Source: Ichthyenterobacterium magnum (GTDB lineage Bacteria > Bacteroidota > Bacteroidia > Flavobacteriales > Flavobacteriaceae). Taken from it: a DNA stretch of 61,096 nucleotides. The stretch's first letter is position 1. The number at the start of each line of letters is the position of its first letter. The notes under the pieces were generated by a model. The model saw only the letters and a list, made by a program, of their open reading frames with translations, was not told where the DNA came from and made no database searches. This document shows, piece by piece, positions 23,966-34,416 of the stretch. The DNA is taken from contig NZ_RAQJ01000008.1 in the NCBI RefSeq assembly GCF_003610635.1, positions 1 to 61,096 of the forward strand, given 5' to 3'. The position numbers and the translations under genes are program-made.

Positions 23966-25730
23966 GTGATGCTTTAAAGAAGGTGTTGTTTAAATCATTA
24001 ATCGTTTTTTTCTTTTCATCTTCTTCAACGTTACCTAAATAAGCTTCTAAAATCGGTTGAATAGAAATATCCCAAAGAATAGATGCAGGACCATTGGCTC
24101 TGAATAATTTATCTTTAATTCTATTTGTTTTATTGTTGATAGCTTTAAAAGACGAATATATATCAACTATTTCAGCAAAAAATGTATGACCAATTTCAAA
24201 CTGTTTTCCTAATTCATCAGCATTAGATATGGCAATATTTAAAGCATTTGCAGCATTTATTAATCGTTCAATATCTCTATGTGATAAGCCTGCCTTTTGT
24301 TTTTCATTTTTTAAATAAACAATATCTTGTAAGATACCAGCATTGTAACCGTAAGGGAACCATAAAAAACGACGTCTTAAAGCGAAATCTATTTGCTCTA
24401 AAGAAAAGTCAATTTCATTCATTGTACCAATAATGTATAAATTATCTGGTATGTTTAATTTAAAGTTACCAACTGCTGTTACAATATCTTCATTTCTATT
24501 TTCCATTGCTGAAAAAACTTCCCCAAAGACTCTTGATAAATCAACACGATTTATTTCATCTAATATCAAAACGTGAGGTAGATTGTCACTATCGTTTTTT
24601 GCTAAATTGCAATACTCAAATAGTTTGCCTTTTTGGGGTTTGGTTTGGTCTTCAACTAATTGCATACCTGCAACAAAATCTTCGTATGTATAATTTGCGT
24701 GTAATTGAAGTCTATGTATTCTATTATTAACAATGGATTCACTATTTGAAAAGAAGGTATCAAGATTCCCTTTATTTTTTAGATAGCTTTCTTTTATAAG
24801 TGCATTTGCTATTGTATTTGCAGAATGGGTTTTACTTGTGCCTGGTGGGCCATATAAAACAATCGCTTTTTTGTATAATATTGCTTGTAATTCATCATAA
24901 GGTATATCACTTGCACTATAATTCCATAGCTTTTTTAGGTCATTTTCGTAGAAGTCAAAACCATTATTTCTCCATTTATTTAGCTTTTCTCTTATTAATA
25001 AAATACATTCATCAGCATTGGTGTTTTCACCCTCTTCATCCTTAATAAGTGACCTAAATGTATGGTAGATTTGAGCTTTATGGCCATTAGAAGCAATTCT
25101 TTCGTAACGATCTGGGAAAGCACAATATGTTAATATATTATACATCGTAAGAGCCTTATCTTGAAATCTTTCTCTGAATTTTGCATCTACAGGATATTTC
25201 TCTTTCTCTTGATAGTATTTAAGATATAAGCAAATAGCTTCTACCCATTTTTTTAATTCTTCTAAATCTGCACCTTCAGATTGTTTTTCAATAAGTGTTT
25301 TAATCAATTCTATATTAAATGCTATTTCCCAATATTTATTGGTTTTATGAAATTGACCAGCACTACCAAAACCGTATTTATATGGTTCATCTTTTATCTT
25401 TAAATCCTCTAAACCGGTTATTGTTTTTGTGTAATTTTTCTTTGTTGCTGTTTGCAAGTCATTCACCGAATAAGACCATAACCATTCGGCGTGTGCAAAA
25501 ACAAGTTTTTCATTATATGATGCTCCTTCAAATTGACTTGCTAACTTTTCTTGAAATTTTAAGTCCTTTTCATCATTGTAATTTTCAATAAACCTACCTT
25601 GAATACTGTTTATAGTTTCAATAGAAAGTATATTCGTGTCATCCGTTAAAATACTGTTTTTATTGATTATAAATGAATTGATAAATTCATCGAAAAGCTC
25701 GTGTATTCTTGACCAATTAGGATTTCTCAT
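23958..25730 (-). CDS. mcrB: McrB-like AAA+ NTPase
   Basis: A 590-aa protein with an N-terminal recognition/helical region of about 270 residues and a C-terminal AAA+ motor. Walker A GPPGTSKT is at 294-301, Walker B LILDEINR at 388-395, the McrB signature GTMNEID at 435-441 (the last Asp-Arg-Ser of the classical signature reads Asp-Phe-Ser here), and the arginine region LRRRF at 451-455. The N-terminal region is unlike the E. coli 5mC-binding domain, so the recognised modification is unknown. It is 16 bases downstream of hsdR and overlaps mcrC. Confidence 0.9.
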   Translation of the reverse strand: MRNPNWSRIHELFDEFINSFIINKNSILTDDTNILSIETINSIQGRFIENYNDEKDLKFQEKLASQFEGASYNEKLVFAHAEWLWSYSVNDLQTATKKNYTKTITGLEDLKIKDEPYKYGFGSAGQFHKTNKYWEIAFNIELIKTLIEKQSEGADLEELKKWVEAICLYLKYYQEKEKYPVDAKFRERFQDKALTMYNILTYCAFPDRYERIASNGHKAQIYHTFRSLIKDEEGENTNADECILLIREKLNKWRNNGFDFYENDLKKLWNYSASDIPYDELQAILYKKAIVLYGPPGTSKTHSANTIANALIKESYLKNKGNLDTFFSNSESIVNNRIHRLQLHANYTYEDFVAGMQLVEDQTKPQKGKLFEYCNLAKNDSDNLPHVLILDEINRVDLSRVFGEVFSAMENRNEDIVTAVGNFKLNIPDNLYIIGTMNEIDFSLEQIDFALRRRFLWFPYGYNAGILQDIVYLKNEKQKAGLSHRDIERLINAANALNIAISNADELGKQFEIGHTFFAEIVDIYSSFKAINNKTNRIKDKLFRANGPASILWDISIQPILEAYLGNVEEDEKKKTINDLNNTFFKASLD

Positions 25731-25746
25731 TTTTTAAATTTTAATT

Positions 25747-28731
25747 TTATTTACCAATGCCTCTAACACGAGCATCATATAATTCGTTAAACCACATTGT
25801 TTTGAATAAGGCGTTAATCTTATCTTCTGTCATTTTATTGTAAAAATCCAACTTCTTATCAATGAAGTTTAATAATTCTGAATCTACTTCTTCACTAAAC
25901 TTATCTTTGATATTATCCTTTGAGTTTCCTTTATTAAAGAAAGACATTAACTCTTGGTTAGAATATATGTTTTCTTTCATTTTTTTAAACTCGACTTTGT
26001 CTTCATCAGTCAATTCTATACCATAGGTTTCATTTAAAACCTTTATTATTTTTGTTAAAAAATCTAATTCATCTTCGTTACCACCCATAGCTCCACTTGG
26101 TTTCATTCCTTCTTGTTCACCATCTGCTGATTCTAACTTTAATTGGGTTGTGTATTTATGTTGAATTTTATAACTATCTAACTCTACATCGTTTACTACA
26201 TCTAATGGCAAAGATGTTTTGGCATAAGGCAACTTTTTAATTAAAGCTGTTAAAAACACATATACTTTTTCTAATTCTACATCGGTAAATGTGATGATTT
26301 GGCTTAAAAAACGATACAGTTTCACAAAAGAACTCGCTGCACTTTTAAAAGCAGCTTGGTCTTCCTCTTCTAAATCATCTACAAAACGACTTGCTATCTC
26401 CTCTAAAATAGGCTGTAACTTTTCAAAGTCATCTTTTGGACTAAAGAATATATTGGCAAAAGCTTCTACTTCTTGAGGATAGTACACTTCAAAACTTTCC
26501 ACTTGATTTAAGCTATCATAAATAGCATTAGGGTCTGTTAAGTTTTCTTCCTGAATAAAGTTTTTTCCATAATACTGCTGAAAATCGGCTTGTACATCTT
26601 CTGGGTCGTTTACAAAATCTAATACCATTGTAGCTTCTTTACCACGTGCTTTTCTATTTAAACGCGATAAGGTTTGTACTGTGCTTGTGCCTCCTAATTT
26701 TTTGTCAACAAACATTGTGTGCATCATTGGTTCATCGAACCCTGTTTGATATTTATTTGCTACAATTAACAATCTATATTTAGGTAATTTTAATGCATCT
26801 ACTATTGCTATTTTACCACCTAAATCATTCATTTTATTTTCGGTGTATTCCTCACCAGTTTCATCATCTTTTACAGTACCTGAAAAAGCTACTAAAGCTT
26901 CATATGGCAACTTCATTTCACGCATTATATCATCAAACTTTCGCTTAAATCTTACAGCGTGTAAACGAGATTTAGTAACGAGCATCCCTCTTGCTTTTCC
27001 TTGAATTTTATTTTGAGTTTCGGCTGCAAAATGTTCTAAAATAATACGTGCCTTCTTTTCAATTGCGTGGTCTTGTAAATCGACATAATTACCTAAAACA
27101 CGTACTGTTTTTTTCTTTTCGTATTCTTTATCTTCTATATCGCTACGCTTAATTAATTTGTAATAGCGTTTAAATGACATATAGTTTTCTAGTACATCTA
27201 AAATGAAACCTTCTTTAATAGCTTGTTCCATTGAGTACACATCAAAAGGTTCCTTACCACCATCTGGTTGTACTGTACCAAATAACTCAATGGTTTTAGG
27301 TTTTGGGGTTGCGGTAAAGGCAAATTGTGAAATATTAGGTTGTTGCCCTTTTTTACTAATTTCATCTGCTATTACCTCATCTAAATCCTTTTCAGGTGTA
27401 TCTTTTTCTGCTGCTTCTTCTAAACTTAATGCTTTACGCATATGCCTTGAAGTTTCCCCAGACTGTGAACTATGCGCTTCATCAATAATTACTGCATATT
27501 TCTTATCTAACTTTTGAGATACTTCATCTGAAATTACAGGGAATTTCTGAATGGTAGTAATAATGATTCGCGTACCGTGTTCTATTTCTCTTTTTAAATC
27601 TTTCGCCGTTGTTTTTTCATCTAAATAAGCAACCATACCTGGTATGTTATCTATCTGCCTGATGTTTTCTTGAATTTGAGTATTTAATACACGTCTATCC
27701 GTTAATACAAAAATAGAATCGAATAAGGCTGTTTGGTCTGTATAGTTTTGGTAGAAATTAGCCAAACGATATGCTAACCAAGTAATGGTATTGGATTTAC
27801 CTGAACCTGCTGAATGTTGTATTAAATAGTTAGTGCCTGTGCCATCAATTTTTAATTGGTCTAATAAACGCCTAACCGCTTTTAATTGATGAAATCTTGG
27901 AAACAATAATTTGGTAGATTTTTTTTCTACAATAGCTTTCTTTTTAGCATCGTAAACTTTTTCAACATCTTCTTGTAGATTGACAAAGTTTTGTGCTAAA
28001 TCCAATACTGAATCTTTACGTAAAATATCTTCCCAAACATAGGCTGTGGCAAAACCATTGGGGTTGTGATTTCTTAACCCTTGATTGAATGGTAAAAAGA
28101 ATGTTGATTTACCATCCAATTTGGTGGTCATAAACACTTTTTCTGTACCGATAGCAAAGTGTACCAAACAACGCTGAAACTCTAACAAGGGTTCCCCATT
28201 AGGGTCTCGGTCTTGCATATACTGTTTAATAGCATTGTGGTGGTTTTGCCCTGTAAGAGCATTTTTTAATTCAGCTGTAGCTACTGGAATACCATTAATA
28301 AAGAAACATAGGTCTAACTCGTTATTATTTTTAGTAGAATAAGCTAGTTGCCTAATGACAGATAAACGATTTTGTTTATACCAAGTTTCGTGTTCTGGTG
28401 TTTTGTTATTAGCAGGTTGAAAATATACCAAATCTAAACGTTCACCAGAAATACGTAATTTACTGCGTAAGGTTTTTAAGGTTTTGTTATTGCGTAAACT
28501 TTTGGCAACAGCTTCTACAATTTTAGTATCTGTAGTTACCCCTAAATGGGTTTGTATGTTTTGGTATTTCTTGGGTTGACTTTCTTTTATAAATGCCAAT
28601 ACATCTTCTGGTATGATGCATAATTTTTTGTCATACTTATTTTTGTTTACCAAATTATACTCTTTAACCTCTTGAGTTAAATAGTTTACTATATGGTCTT
28701 CAAAATGTATTTCTTTAGTTCCTCCTGCCAT
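25747..28731 (-). CDS. hsdR: Type I restriction enzyme R subunit
   Basis: A 994-aa HsdR, the usual length for the EcoR124-type family. Nuclease domain: D140 in NELDLCFF and E154-L-K156 in ATAELKNAL. SF2 motor: HSAGSGKSNT near 303-311, VIIDEAHSSQSG (DEAH), FAFTATPKPK, and a motif VI-like QTLSRLNR. The C-terminal third is helical and acidic, for docking to the methyltransferase. Only 2 bases separate it from rmuC upstream and 16 from mcrB downstream. Distinct from the shorter EcoEI-type hsdR at 3158, so the window holds two unrelated type I systems. Confidence 0.95.
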   Translation of the reverse strand: MAGGTKEIHFEDHIVNYLTQEVKEYNLVNKNKYDKKLCIIPEDVLAFIKESQPKKYQNIQTHLGVTTDTKIVEAVAKSLRNNKTLKTLRSKLRISGERLDLVYFQPANNKTPEHETWYKQNRLSVIRQLAYSTKNNNELDLCFFINGIPVATAELKNALTGQNHHNAIKQYMQDRDPNGEPLLEFQRCLVHFAIGTEKVFMTTKLDGKSTFFLPFNQGLRNHNPNGFATAYVWEDILRKDSVLDLAQNFVNLQEDVEKVYDAKKKAIVEKKSTKLLFPRFHQLKAVRRLLDQLKIDGTGTNYLIQHSAGSGKSNTITWLAYRLANFYQNYTDQTALFDSIFVLTDRRVLNTQIQENIRQIDNIPGMVAYLDEKTTAKDLKREIEHGTRIIITTIQKFPVISDEVSQKLDKKYAVIIDEAHSSQSGETSRHMRKALSLEEAAEKDTPEKDLDEVIADEISKKGQQPNISQFAFTATPKPKTIELFGTVQPDGGKEPFDVYSMEQAIKEGFILDVLENYMSFKRYYKLIKRSDIEDKEYEKKKTVRVLGNYVDLQDHAIEKKARIILEHFAAETQNKIQGKARGMLVTKSRLHAVRFKRKFDDIMREMKLPYEALVAFSGTVKDDETGEEYTENKMNDLGGKIAIVDALKLPKYRLLIVANKYQTGFDEPMMHTMFVDKKLGGTSTVQTLSRLNRKARGKEATMVLDFVNDPEDVQADFQQYYGKNFIQEENLTDPNAIYDSLNQVESFEVYYPQEVEAFANIFFSPKDDFEKLQPILEEIASRFVDDLEEEDQAAFKSAASSFVKLYRFLSQIITFTDVELEKVYVFLTALIKKLPYAKTSLPLDVVNDVELDSYKIQHKYTTQLKLESADGEQEGMKPSGAMGGNEDELDFLTKIIKVLNETYGIELTDEDKVEFKKMKENIYSNQELMSFFNKGNSKDNIKDKFSEEVDSELLNFIDKKLDFYNKMTEDKINALFKTMWFNELYDARVRGIGK

Positions 28732-28733
28732 AA

Positions 28734-30203
28734 TTATTCTTGTCCGTTTTGTTGCGCACTATCAATAAGGGTTTGATTAATATCTTTTTTAGGTTGAAAG
28801 TTACCAAGCTCCTTTAATTTAGTTGCTTGAGTTACTAAATTGTCTCTACCTGTACTTAATTGACCATAAGCATCATCATAGGCTGATTTTGCTCTATCAA
28901 TATTATCTCCCACTTTTTCCATATTCTCTACAAAGCCAACAAATTTTTTATATAGTTTTTCGCCTCTACCTGCAATTTCTATGGCATTTTGGTTTTGGTA
29001 CTCCCGTTTCCATAAATCCACTATTAATTTTAAAGCCGTTATTAAATTGGTTGGATTCATTAATAGGATACGCTTATCGTAAGCATAATTCCATAAGTTT
29101 GGATCTGACTGCATCGCTGCAATGTAGGCAGGTTCGCTTGGGATAAACATCATCACAAAATCGAGTGCTTTGTCGTAATCGTCATAGCCTTTAGCACTTA
29201 AACCTATGATGTGGTTTTTAATTGCTTTTACGTGCTCTTCTATAGCTTCTGATTGTTGTTCTGGTGTGGTTGCCTCAAAATAACGTGTAAATGCATTTAA
29301 TGATACTTTAGAATCTATGATAACATTGCGTTCATCAGGATATTTAATTAAAGCATCAGGACGCATTTTTTTACCTTCCACCTCTGAACGTAAGGCTTTA
29401 CCATCTGGACCAAATAACTGATGCTCCATAAAATACTCTTGCCCTTTAGCAAGTCCAGAAATCTCTAAAATATTCTCCAAAATCATTTCTCCCCAACGCC
29501 CTTGTGTTTTTACTTCGCCTTTTAGTGCATTGGTTAAATTGATAGCATCTTGACTAATTTTATCGCTTTTCTCTGCTAATTCTTTTACTTTTTCACCTAA
29601 TGAAAAACGTTCTTTTGCTTCTTTATCATAAACCTCTTCTACTTTGGTTTTAAATGCTGCTATATCCTTATTTAAAGGTTTTAGTAACTCATTAATTTTA
29701 GCTTCGTTCACTTCTGAAAAGGACTTTGTGTTATCTTTTAATATTTCACTAGCAATGTTTTTAAATTCTGCATTGAATTTTTTACCCATTGCATCCATTT
29801 CCTCTTTTTGAGATACTAATTTTTCTTTTAACGACTTATTATCTGCATTGGCAGTTGCCAATTGGCTATTTAAGGCATTATAAGACTCTGTTTTAGCATT
29901 AAAACCTTCTTCCAACTTGTTGAATTGCAATTGTAGTTTGTTAAGGTCTTTTTCTAAACCATCCAATGCTACTTTTTTTTCGGCAATAGTTGTTTTAAGG
30001 TTACTTATCTCATTTTTGAGCGTACTATTTTCTTCACTTAAAGCATCTACTTCTTTTTGTAAGACTGTTTGCTCATCTTGAGCGTGCGTTGTTTGTGCTT
30101 TTAAGGTTGCATTTTGTGCTGAAAACTGCTGCTTTAACCATAGGTAAGCTATAACAGCACCTATAATTAGACCTACAATAAGATATATATACTTTGCTTC
30201 CAT
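28734..30203 (-). CDS. rmuC: RmuC-family protein
   Basis: A 489-aa protein with one N-terminal membrane helix (residues 5-22), a coiled coil of about 150 residues (alternating Glu/Lys, e.g. LQKEVDALSEENSTLKNEI), then the conserved RmuC nuclease-like domain (VKTQGRWGEMILENILEISGL, RPDALIKYPDERNVIIDSKVSL, AYIAAMQSDPNLWNYAYDKRI). RmuC limits certain DNA rearrangements and is a restriction-like fold with D...D-x-K here (PDALI... IDSK). It lies inside the hsd operon between hsdS and hsdR with 2-base gaps, so it is probably a working part of this defence operon. Confidence 0.93.
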   Translation of the reverse strand: MEAKYIYLIVGLIIGAVIAYLWLKQQFSAQNATLKAQTTHAQDEQTVLQKEVDALSEENSTLKNEISNLKTTIAEKKVALDGLEKDLNKLQLQFNKLEEGFNAKTESYNALNSQLATANADNKSLKEKLVSQKEEMDAMGKKFNAEFKNIASEILKDNTKSFSEVNEAKINELLKPLNKDIAAFKTKVEEVYDKEAKERFSLGEKVKELAEKSDKISQDAINLTNALKGEVKTQGRWGEMILENILEISGLAKGQEYFMEHQLFGPDGKALRSEVEGKKMRPDALIKYPDERNVIIDSKVSLNAFTRYFEATTPEQQSEAIEEHVKAIKNHIIGLSAKGYDDYDKALDFVMMFIPSEPAYIAAMQSDPNLWNYAYDKRILLMNPTNLITALKLIVDLWKREYQNQNAIEIAGRGEKLYKKFVGFVENMEKVGDNIDRAKSAYDDAYGQLSTGRDNLVTQATKLKELGNFQPKKDINQTLIDSAQQNGQE

Positions 30204-30205
30204 AA

Positions 30206-31525
30206 TTAGCTATTTGGTTTTTGCCAATCTCTTACATCTATTTTACCCGTTACTGCTTCTGAAATTAAAGACTCACGATAATCTTTGAGTTTTTGGATTG
30301 AAGTTTGAATTTTATAAATAGTTGTGTTTGTTTCTTCAGTTTCCTGCTTTAAATAATGCACTATTTGTTCTCTTTCTTTTTGCTTTTTAGGAAATGCAAT
30401 TTGCATATTATTTAATACACCAATTGTCAATTGATTTATTGTAGAAGAAAGAAAAAGACTTGATAATGCAGAAAAAATATCTGAATTAAAAAAATAATAG
30501 ATAAAATCATTAAAATTAGAACGATAAACTGTCATAAATGCTCCCCAAGTTTCATTTTCTACTCGCTCATCCAAAATGATATTTTTCCCTATAAGATTTC
30601 TGCTTCCGTTTCTTGAACACAAAAGAATATCTCCTTTTTGTGAAATATATTTATCTGCAATCTTCTTATTGACGTAAACAGTATCTTGAAGGTCTAGCTT
30701 TCCTTTTTGAATATTTGATGACCTTAAAACTAAAGTACCCTTTTCGGAAACATCATTTGGACTATAAGTGATACCCGTAATTGATTCACCGAGAAATTTC
30801 AATTTCACCACTTCCCAATGCTTTGGAATTTCACCTAACCACTCAATGCCACTATCTTTTAATTCTACATTTTTGTTTAAGCCTTTAGTTACTGCTTCGT
30901 TAATAATGGCTTGTCGTTGCTCCTGTAGTTTTTGTATAAGGGTTTCTTTTTTGCTAATTAAGGTATCTATTAATTGGGTATGGTAATCGAGATAGGCTGC
31001 GATTTGCGTTTGTTCTTTTATTCCAACAAAGGGAATATGAAGTTTTTTTATAATATCTTGACTGATATTAGGTTGACCACCACCATAAGCAAGACTCAAC
31101 AAAAAATTTCTACTTGCTAAAAGAAAATAAAACAGGAACTGGCTGTTAAGAGATTCATCAGGGTTAATTACACAACACGCTTGATTAGTTGCCATATTCT
31201 TTTTGATAATTCCTAATTTACCTATTGTCGCTCCGTATAATGCAATTACAACCGAGTTCTTTGGAAATATTTTTAAAGCAGAATAATCATTTAATGCTAA
31301 TTGAGTGATATATTTTGAAGAGTCAAGTACTTCTCCATCATTTAAGTCACCTGTATTTAACCAACTTATATCTCCATTGTAATATTTTAAGTTATCACTT
31401 TTTGGTGTTGAACCACTTCCAATTGATTCAGTAAAATAATACAATCTACCTATTTCCCAACTTTCTGGAATCTCACCAATCCATTCTACATCACTGTCCT
31501 TATATTTCTCGTATGCCTTTTCCAT
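30206..31525 (-). CDS. hsdS: Type I specificity subunit
   Basis: A 439-aa HsdS with two target-recognition domains. Each starts with the family pattern: VEWIGEIPESWEIGRLYYF near residue 14 and IEWLGEIPKHWEVVKLKFL near 227. Each is followed by a conserved helical spacer (KETLIQKLQEQRQAIINEAVTKGL and IQKLKDYRESLISEAVTGKIDV). It directs the methyltransferase and nuclease to a bipartite sequence, which cannot be read from the protein. The first base of its ATG overlaps the hsdM stop. Confidence 0.93.
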   Translation of the reverse strand: MEKAYEKYKDSDVEWIGEIPESWEIGRLYYFTESIGSGSTPKSDNLKYYNGDISWLNTGDLNDGEVLDSSKYITQLALNDYSALKIFPKNSVVIALYGATIGKLGIIKKNMATNQACCVINPDESLNSQFLFYFLLASRNFLLSLAYGGGQPNISQDIIKKLHIPFVGIKEQTQIAAYLDYHTQLIDTLISKKETLIQKLQEQRQAIINEAVTKGLNKNVELKDSGIEWLGEIPKHWEVVKLKFLGESITGITYSPNDVSEKGTLVLRSSNIQKGKLDLQDTVYVNKKIADKYISQKGDILLCSRNGSRNLIGKNIILDERVENETWGAFMTVYRSNFNDFIYYFFNSDIFSALSSLFLSSTINQLTIGVLNNMQIAFPKKQKEREQIVHYLKQETEETNTTIYKIQTSIQKLKDYRESLISEAVTGKIDVRDWQKPNS

Positions 31526-33312
31526 TAGCTAATCAAGTCTTTTAATAAGTTAGCAATGTCATTTTCCAAGGTTATAATTTCAGTTTTAATTTCACTCGCA
31601 GGTCGTAAAGGTGTGTAGTTGTAAAAATACTTGGTAAAGTTAATTTCGTAACCAATACGGGTTTTATCGTAGTCTATCCAGGCATTAGGTACGTGTGGTT
31701 TTACTTCTGTTTCAAAATAGGTTTCTACATCTTCTGTAAGGGGAACGCTTTCATTATCACGTTTTTTGGTATCGGGTTTTGGATTGCCTTTACTGTCTTT
31801 AACAATATTTCCTTTAGTATCTACTTTAGGCTGTTCTACCGTTAATTGGTAGTAACCAAAGTATTCATTATCGAATATTTTAGAGTGTTCGTTTTCCTCG
31901 AAGTTTTGGTACATTTCCAATAACTGCGCAATGTGTTGCGATGTGATTTCGTTTCGTTTGTTACCCAAACTCTTTTTATTGGGTTGGCAGAATAGGTGTT
32001 TTTCTTTGTCTTTACCATTACCTTCTGTAATTATGGTTTCTTTAGCATCACCATTTATCAACTGCACTTTCCCTTTACGATTTGGTGCTTTATTATTGGT
32101 TAAAAACCAGATGTACGTGTTAATACCAGTGTTATAAAACAAATCTTTAGGTAATGCTACGATACATTCTAGCCAATCGTTTTCTATAATCCAACGACGA
32201 ATATCGCTCTCGCCACTACCCGCAGAACCTGTAAATAAAGGTGAACCATTGGTAACTACACCAATACGTGAACCTTCACGCTCCATTTTAGATAACATAT
32301 GTTGTAAGAACAGTAATTGCCCATCACTTACTCGTGGTGTACCTGCATAGAAACGACCAGAAGGGTTTAAGGCTTCATTCTCTATAAATTTTCGGTCTTT
32401 TTTCCACGTAACGCCGTACGGTGGATTTGCCATCATATAATGAAAGGATTTCCCTTGAAAACGGTCTTCGCTAAATGAGTTACCGTGTTTAATATTATTA
32501 GCATCTTCTCCAGTAATTAAGGCTTCGGATTTCGCTATGGCATACGATTGTTCGTTAATTTCTTGTCCGTAAGTTACCAATGTTGGTTTATGATTGCTAT
32601 CGGCACATACCTTATCGAGAATAAACTTTTTACCCAAATTTACCATACCACCAGTACCACAGGCAGGGTCAAAAATGGTACGAATGATACCTGGTTGCGA
32701 TAGCTTTTCTTTTTCACCTGCAAACAAGAAATTATTCATAATTTCAATCACATCACGAGGTGTAAAATGCTCTCCTGCGGTTTCGTTAGATTGCTCGTTT
32801 GAAATACGAATTAACTCCTCGAACACATAACCCATACCGTGATTGTCGATAGCCTCTGTATGTAAATCAATTTTACAGATAGCATCAATCATTTCATAGA
32901 GTAATTTGTTTTTAACCAATCGTGACACAATTTTATCGAATTGGAAACTCTCTAAAATTTCTTGTACTTCTGGGTTAAAACTTTGCAAGTAGTTGTTAAA
33001 GTTGATTTCTATGTATTGCGGTTCGTCTTTTAAAGATTGTAAGGTATGTTTAGACGTATTATAAAATTTTAATCCACCTGCCGCTTTACGCAATACAGGA
33101 ATTAATTTTTCTGATGATAGTTTGTCGTGAAATTTTTCGAAGGTCTCACGTACTTTTGCATTCACAGGTTGTAAAATACAATCTAACCTACGGATAACTA
33201 CAAATGGTAATACAACATCGCCAATCTCATTTTTTTTGAAGGCATCACGCAATACATCGTCTGTAATCTGCCAAATAAATCCTACTTCTACTTTATTATT
33301 TTGGTTGCTCAT
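31525..33312 (-). CDS. hsdM: Type I DNA methyltransferase subunit
   Basis: A 595-aa N6-adenine methyltransferase. N-terminal HsdM helical domain, SAM motif I FDPACGTGGM near residue 215-224, catalytic motif IV NPPYG near 297-301, and the conserved TPRDVIEIM before motif I. An inserted segment (KVDTKGNIVKDSKGNPKPDTKKRD) near the C-terminus is species-specific. First gene of the hsd-rmuC-mcrBC operon; its upstream 84 bases hold a candidate operator palindrome. Confidence 0.95.
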   Translation of the reverse strand: MSNQNNKVEVGFIWQITDDVLRDAFKKNEIGDVVLPFVVIRRLDCILQPVNAKVRETFEKFHDKLSSEKLIPVLRKAAGGLKFYNTSKHTLQSLKDEPQYIEINFNNYLQSFNPEVQEILESFQFDKIVSRLVKNKLLYEMIDAICKIDLHTEAIDNHGMGYVFEELIRISNEQSNETAGEHFTPRDVIEIMNNFLFAGEKEKLSQPGIIRTIFDPACGTGGMVNLGKKFILDKVCADSNHKPTLVTYGQEINEQSYAIAKSEALITGEDANNIKHGNSFSEDRFQGKSFHYMMANPPYGVTWKKDRKFIENEALNPSGRFYAGTPRVSDGQLLFLQHMLSKMEREGSRIGVVTNGSPLFTGSAGSGESDIRRWIIENDWLECIVALPKDLFYNTGINTYIWFLTNNKAPNRKGKVQLINGDAKETIITEGNGKDKEKHLFCQPNKKSLGNKRNEITSQHIAQLLEMYQNFEENEHSKIFDNEYFGYYQLTVEQPKVDTKGNIVKDSKGNPKPDTKKRDNESVPLTEDVETYFETEVKPHVPNAWIDYDKTRIGYEINFTKYFYNYTPLRPASEIKTEIITLENDIANLLKDLIS

Positions 33313-33366
33313 TTTTAGTGTTTGTTGTCTTTTATTTTGTTTGACATTGCAAATATGGGAATAATG

Positions 33367-33385
33367 TGTGCATTTTTAGTGCACA
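33367..33385 (-). promoter_or_regulatory. Candidate operator palindrome upstream of hsdM
   Basis: TGTGCA-7 bases-TGCACA (6-bp arms, AT-rich spacer) lies 55-73 bases before the hsdM start, in the only gap of the large - strand defence block that could hold a promoter for hsdM. The WYL or XRE regulators encoded upstream are plausible binders (inference). Confidence 0.45.
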
Positions 33386-33396
33386 TATATTTTTAA

Positions 33397-34416
33397 TTAA
33401 TTTAATAGTCTATTTTTAATTGTTTTATCTCCATTACACCCAAAAAGACTTCTATCTATTTGGTTTTTATTTACTGCTACATAACCCGCAATACCATTAC
33501 AATGCTTACTTATCTGATCTATCAATTTTATTGCTGATTGAAAATGTTTTGTGCCTGAATTATCTAAATTTGAGAATATCTCTAAATATTCAAAATCGTT
33601 CTCTTCTTTAACTTTCTCTAAATTATTTGAATAAAAGACATCAAAACCCTTGTCTGATTTATTGACTACATAGTTACTTACAATTCTTCTTTTATGAATT
33701 TCTGATTTCGCTAAAACAAGTTCAATATTTATTGGGTATTCTCGTAATTGTTTAATAGCTAATACTAACTTACCATATTCTTTTATCCACCAATCGTTAG
33801 ATTTCTCTTTACTATTAGGTGCAACGACAGTGATATGATATTCAATTTCTAATTGGTCTGGTAAATACGCATTTATAAAAGGAACCAAATTACTTAAACC
33901 TCTATTCAAGCCATTATCTTCATTTGTAAAGAAATAATTATCACAAATTACAAGACTGTTAGAAAGTGGTTTGTTAAAATGGATGATGCCTTGCCATCCA
34001 TCTTTTATTTCAGCATTTTTATCAAGTTCTATAAAAAAAGTTTTAGAAAATAAATCTTCTGGAACATTTGCGCTTGAAAAAACAGCCATTCCCATCTTAT
34101 TTTGAACATCTATAGCTGCATCATTATCAATATCTAAAACAAAAATACCATTAGGTTTTTCTATTGTTTGAGACAAATCTTTTTTAACCTGTTCTATATA
34201 ACCACCTAAAGCAACAGGAAGCTTCATTGTACCTGAACTATTATAGGCAATATAAAGTGGGTCTAACTCATCAGTAATTTTAGCATCAAGTTCTTCATCG
34301 GAAATATTTAAACATAGATGAATACCACTTTTAATAATTTTATTCCAATGAGGCATTTCTTCTTCAAACAAAGCAAATTCCTCTATTTTATTGGGTTCAA
34401 TATAGAGTGTTATCAT
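33397..34416 (-). CDS. Unknown partner of the OLD-like ATPase
   Basis: A 339-aa soluble protein without a family I recognise. Notable segments: IFVLDIDNDAAIDVQNKMG near 120, SLVICDNYFFTNEDNGLNRGLSNLVPFINAYLP near 180, and SEIHKRRIVSNYVVNKSDKGFDVFY near 265, whose H-x-R-x-I-x-S-N pattern might be a catalytic or binding loop. Its start overlaps the ATPase stop by 4 bases, so the two are translationally coupled. ATPase plus unknown protein is a common shape for two-gene abortive-infection systems (inference). Confidence 0.6.
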   Translation of the reverse strand: MITLYIEPNKIEEFALFEEEMPHWNKIIKSGIHLCLNISDEELDAKITDELDPLYIAYNSSGTMKLPVALGGYIEQVKKDLSQTIEKPNGIFVLDIDNDAAIDVQNKMGMAVFSSANVPEDLFSKTFFIELDKNAEIKDGWQGIIHFNKPLSNSLVICDNYFFTNEDNGLNRGLSNLVPFINAYLPDQLEIEYHITVVAPNSKEKSNDWWIKEYGKLVLAIKQLREYPINIELVLAKSEIHKRRIVSNYVVNKSDKGFDVFYSNNLEKVKEENDFEYLEIFSNLDNSGTKHFQSAIKLIDQISKHCNGIAGYVAVNKNQIDRSLFGCNGDKTIKNRLLN

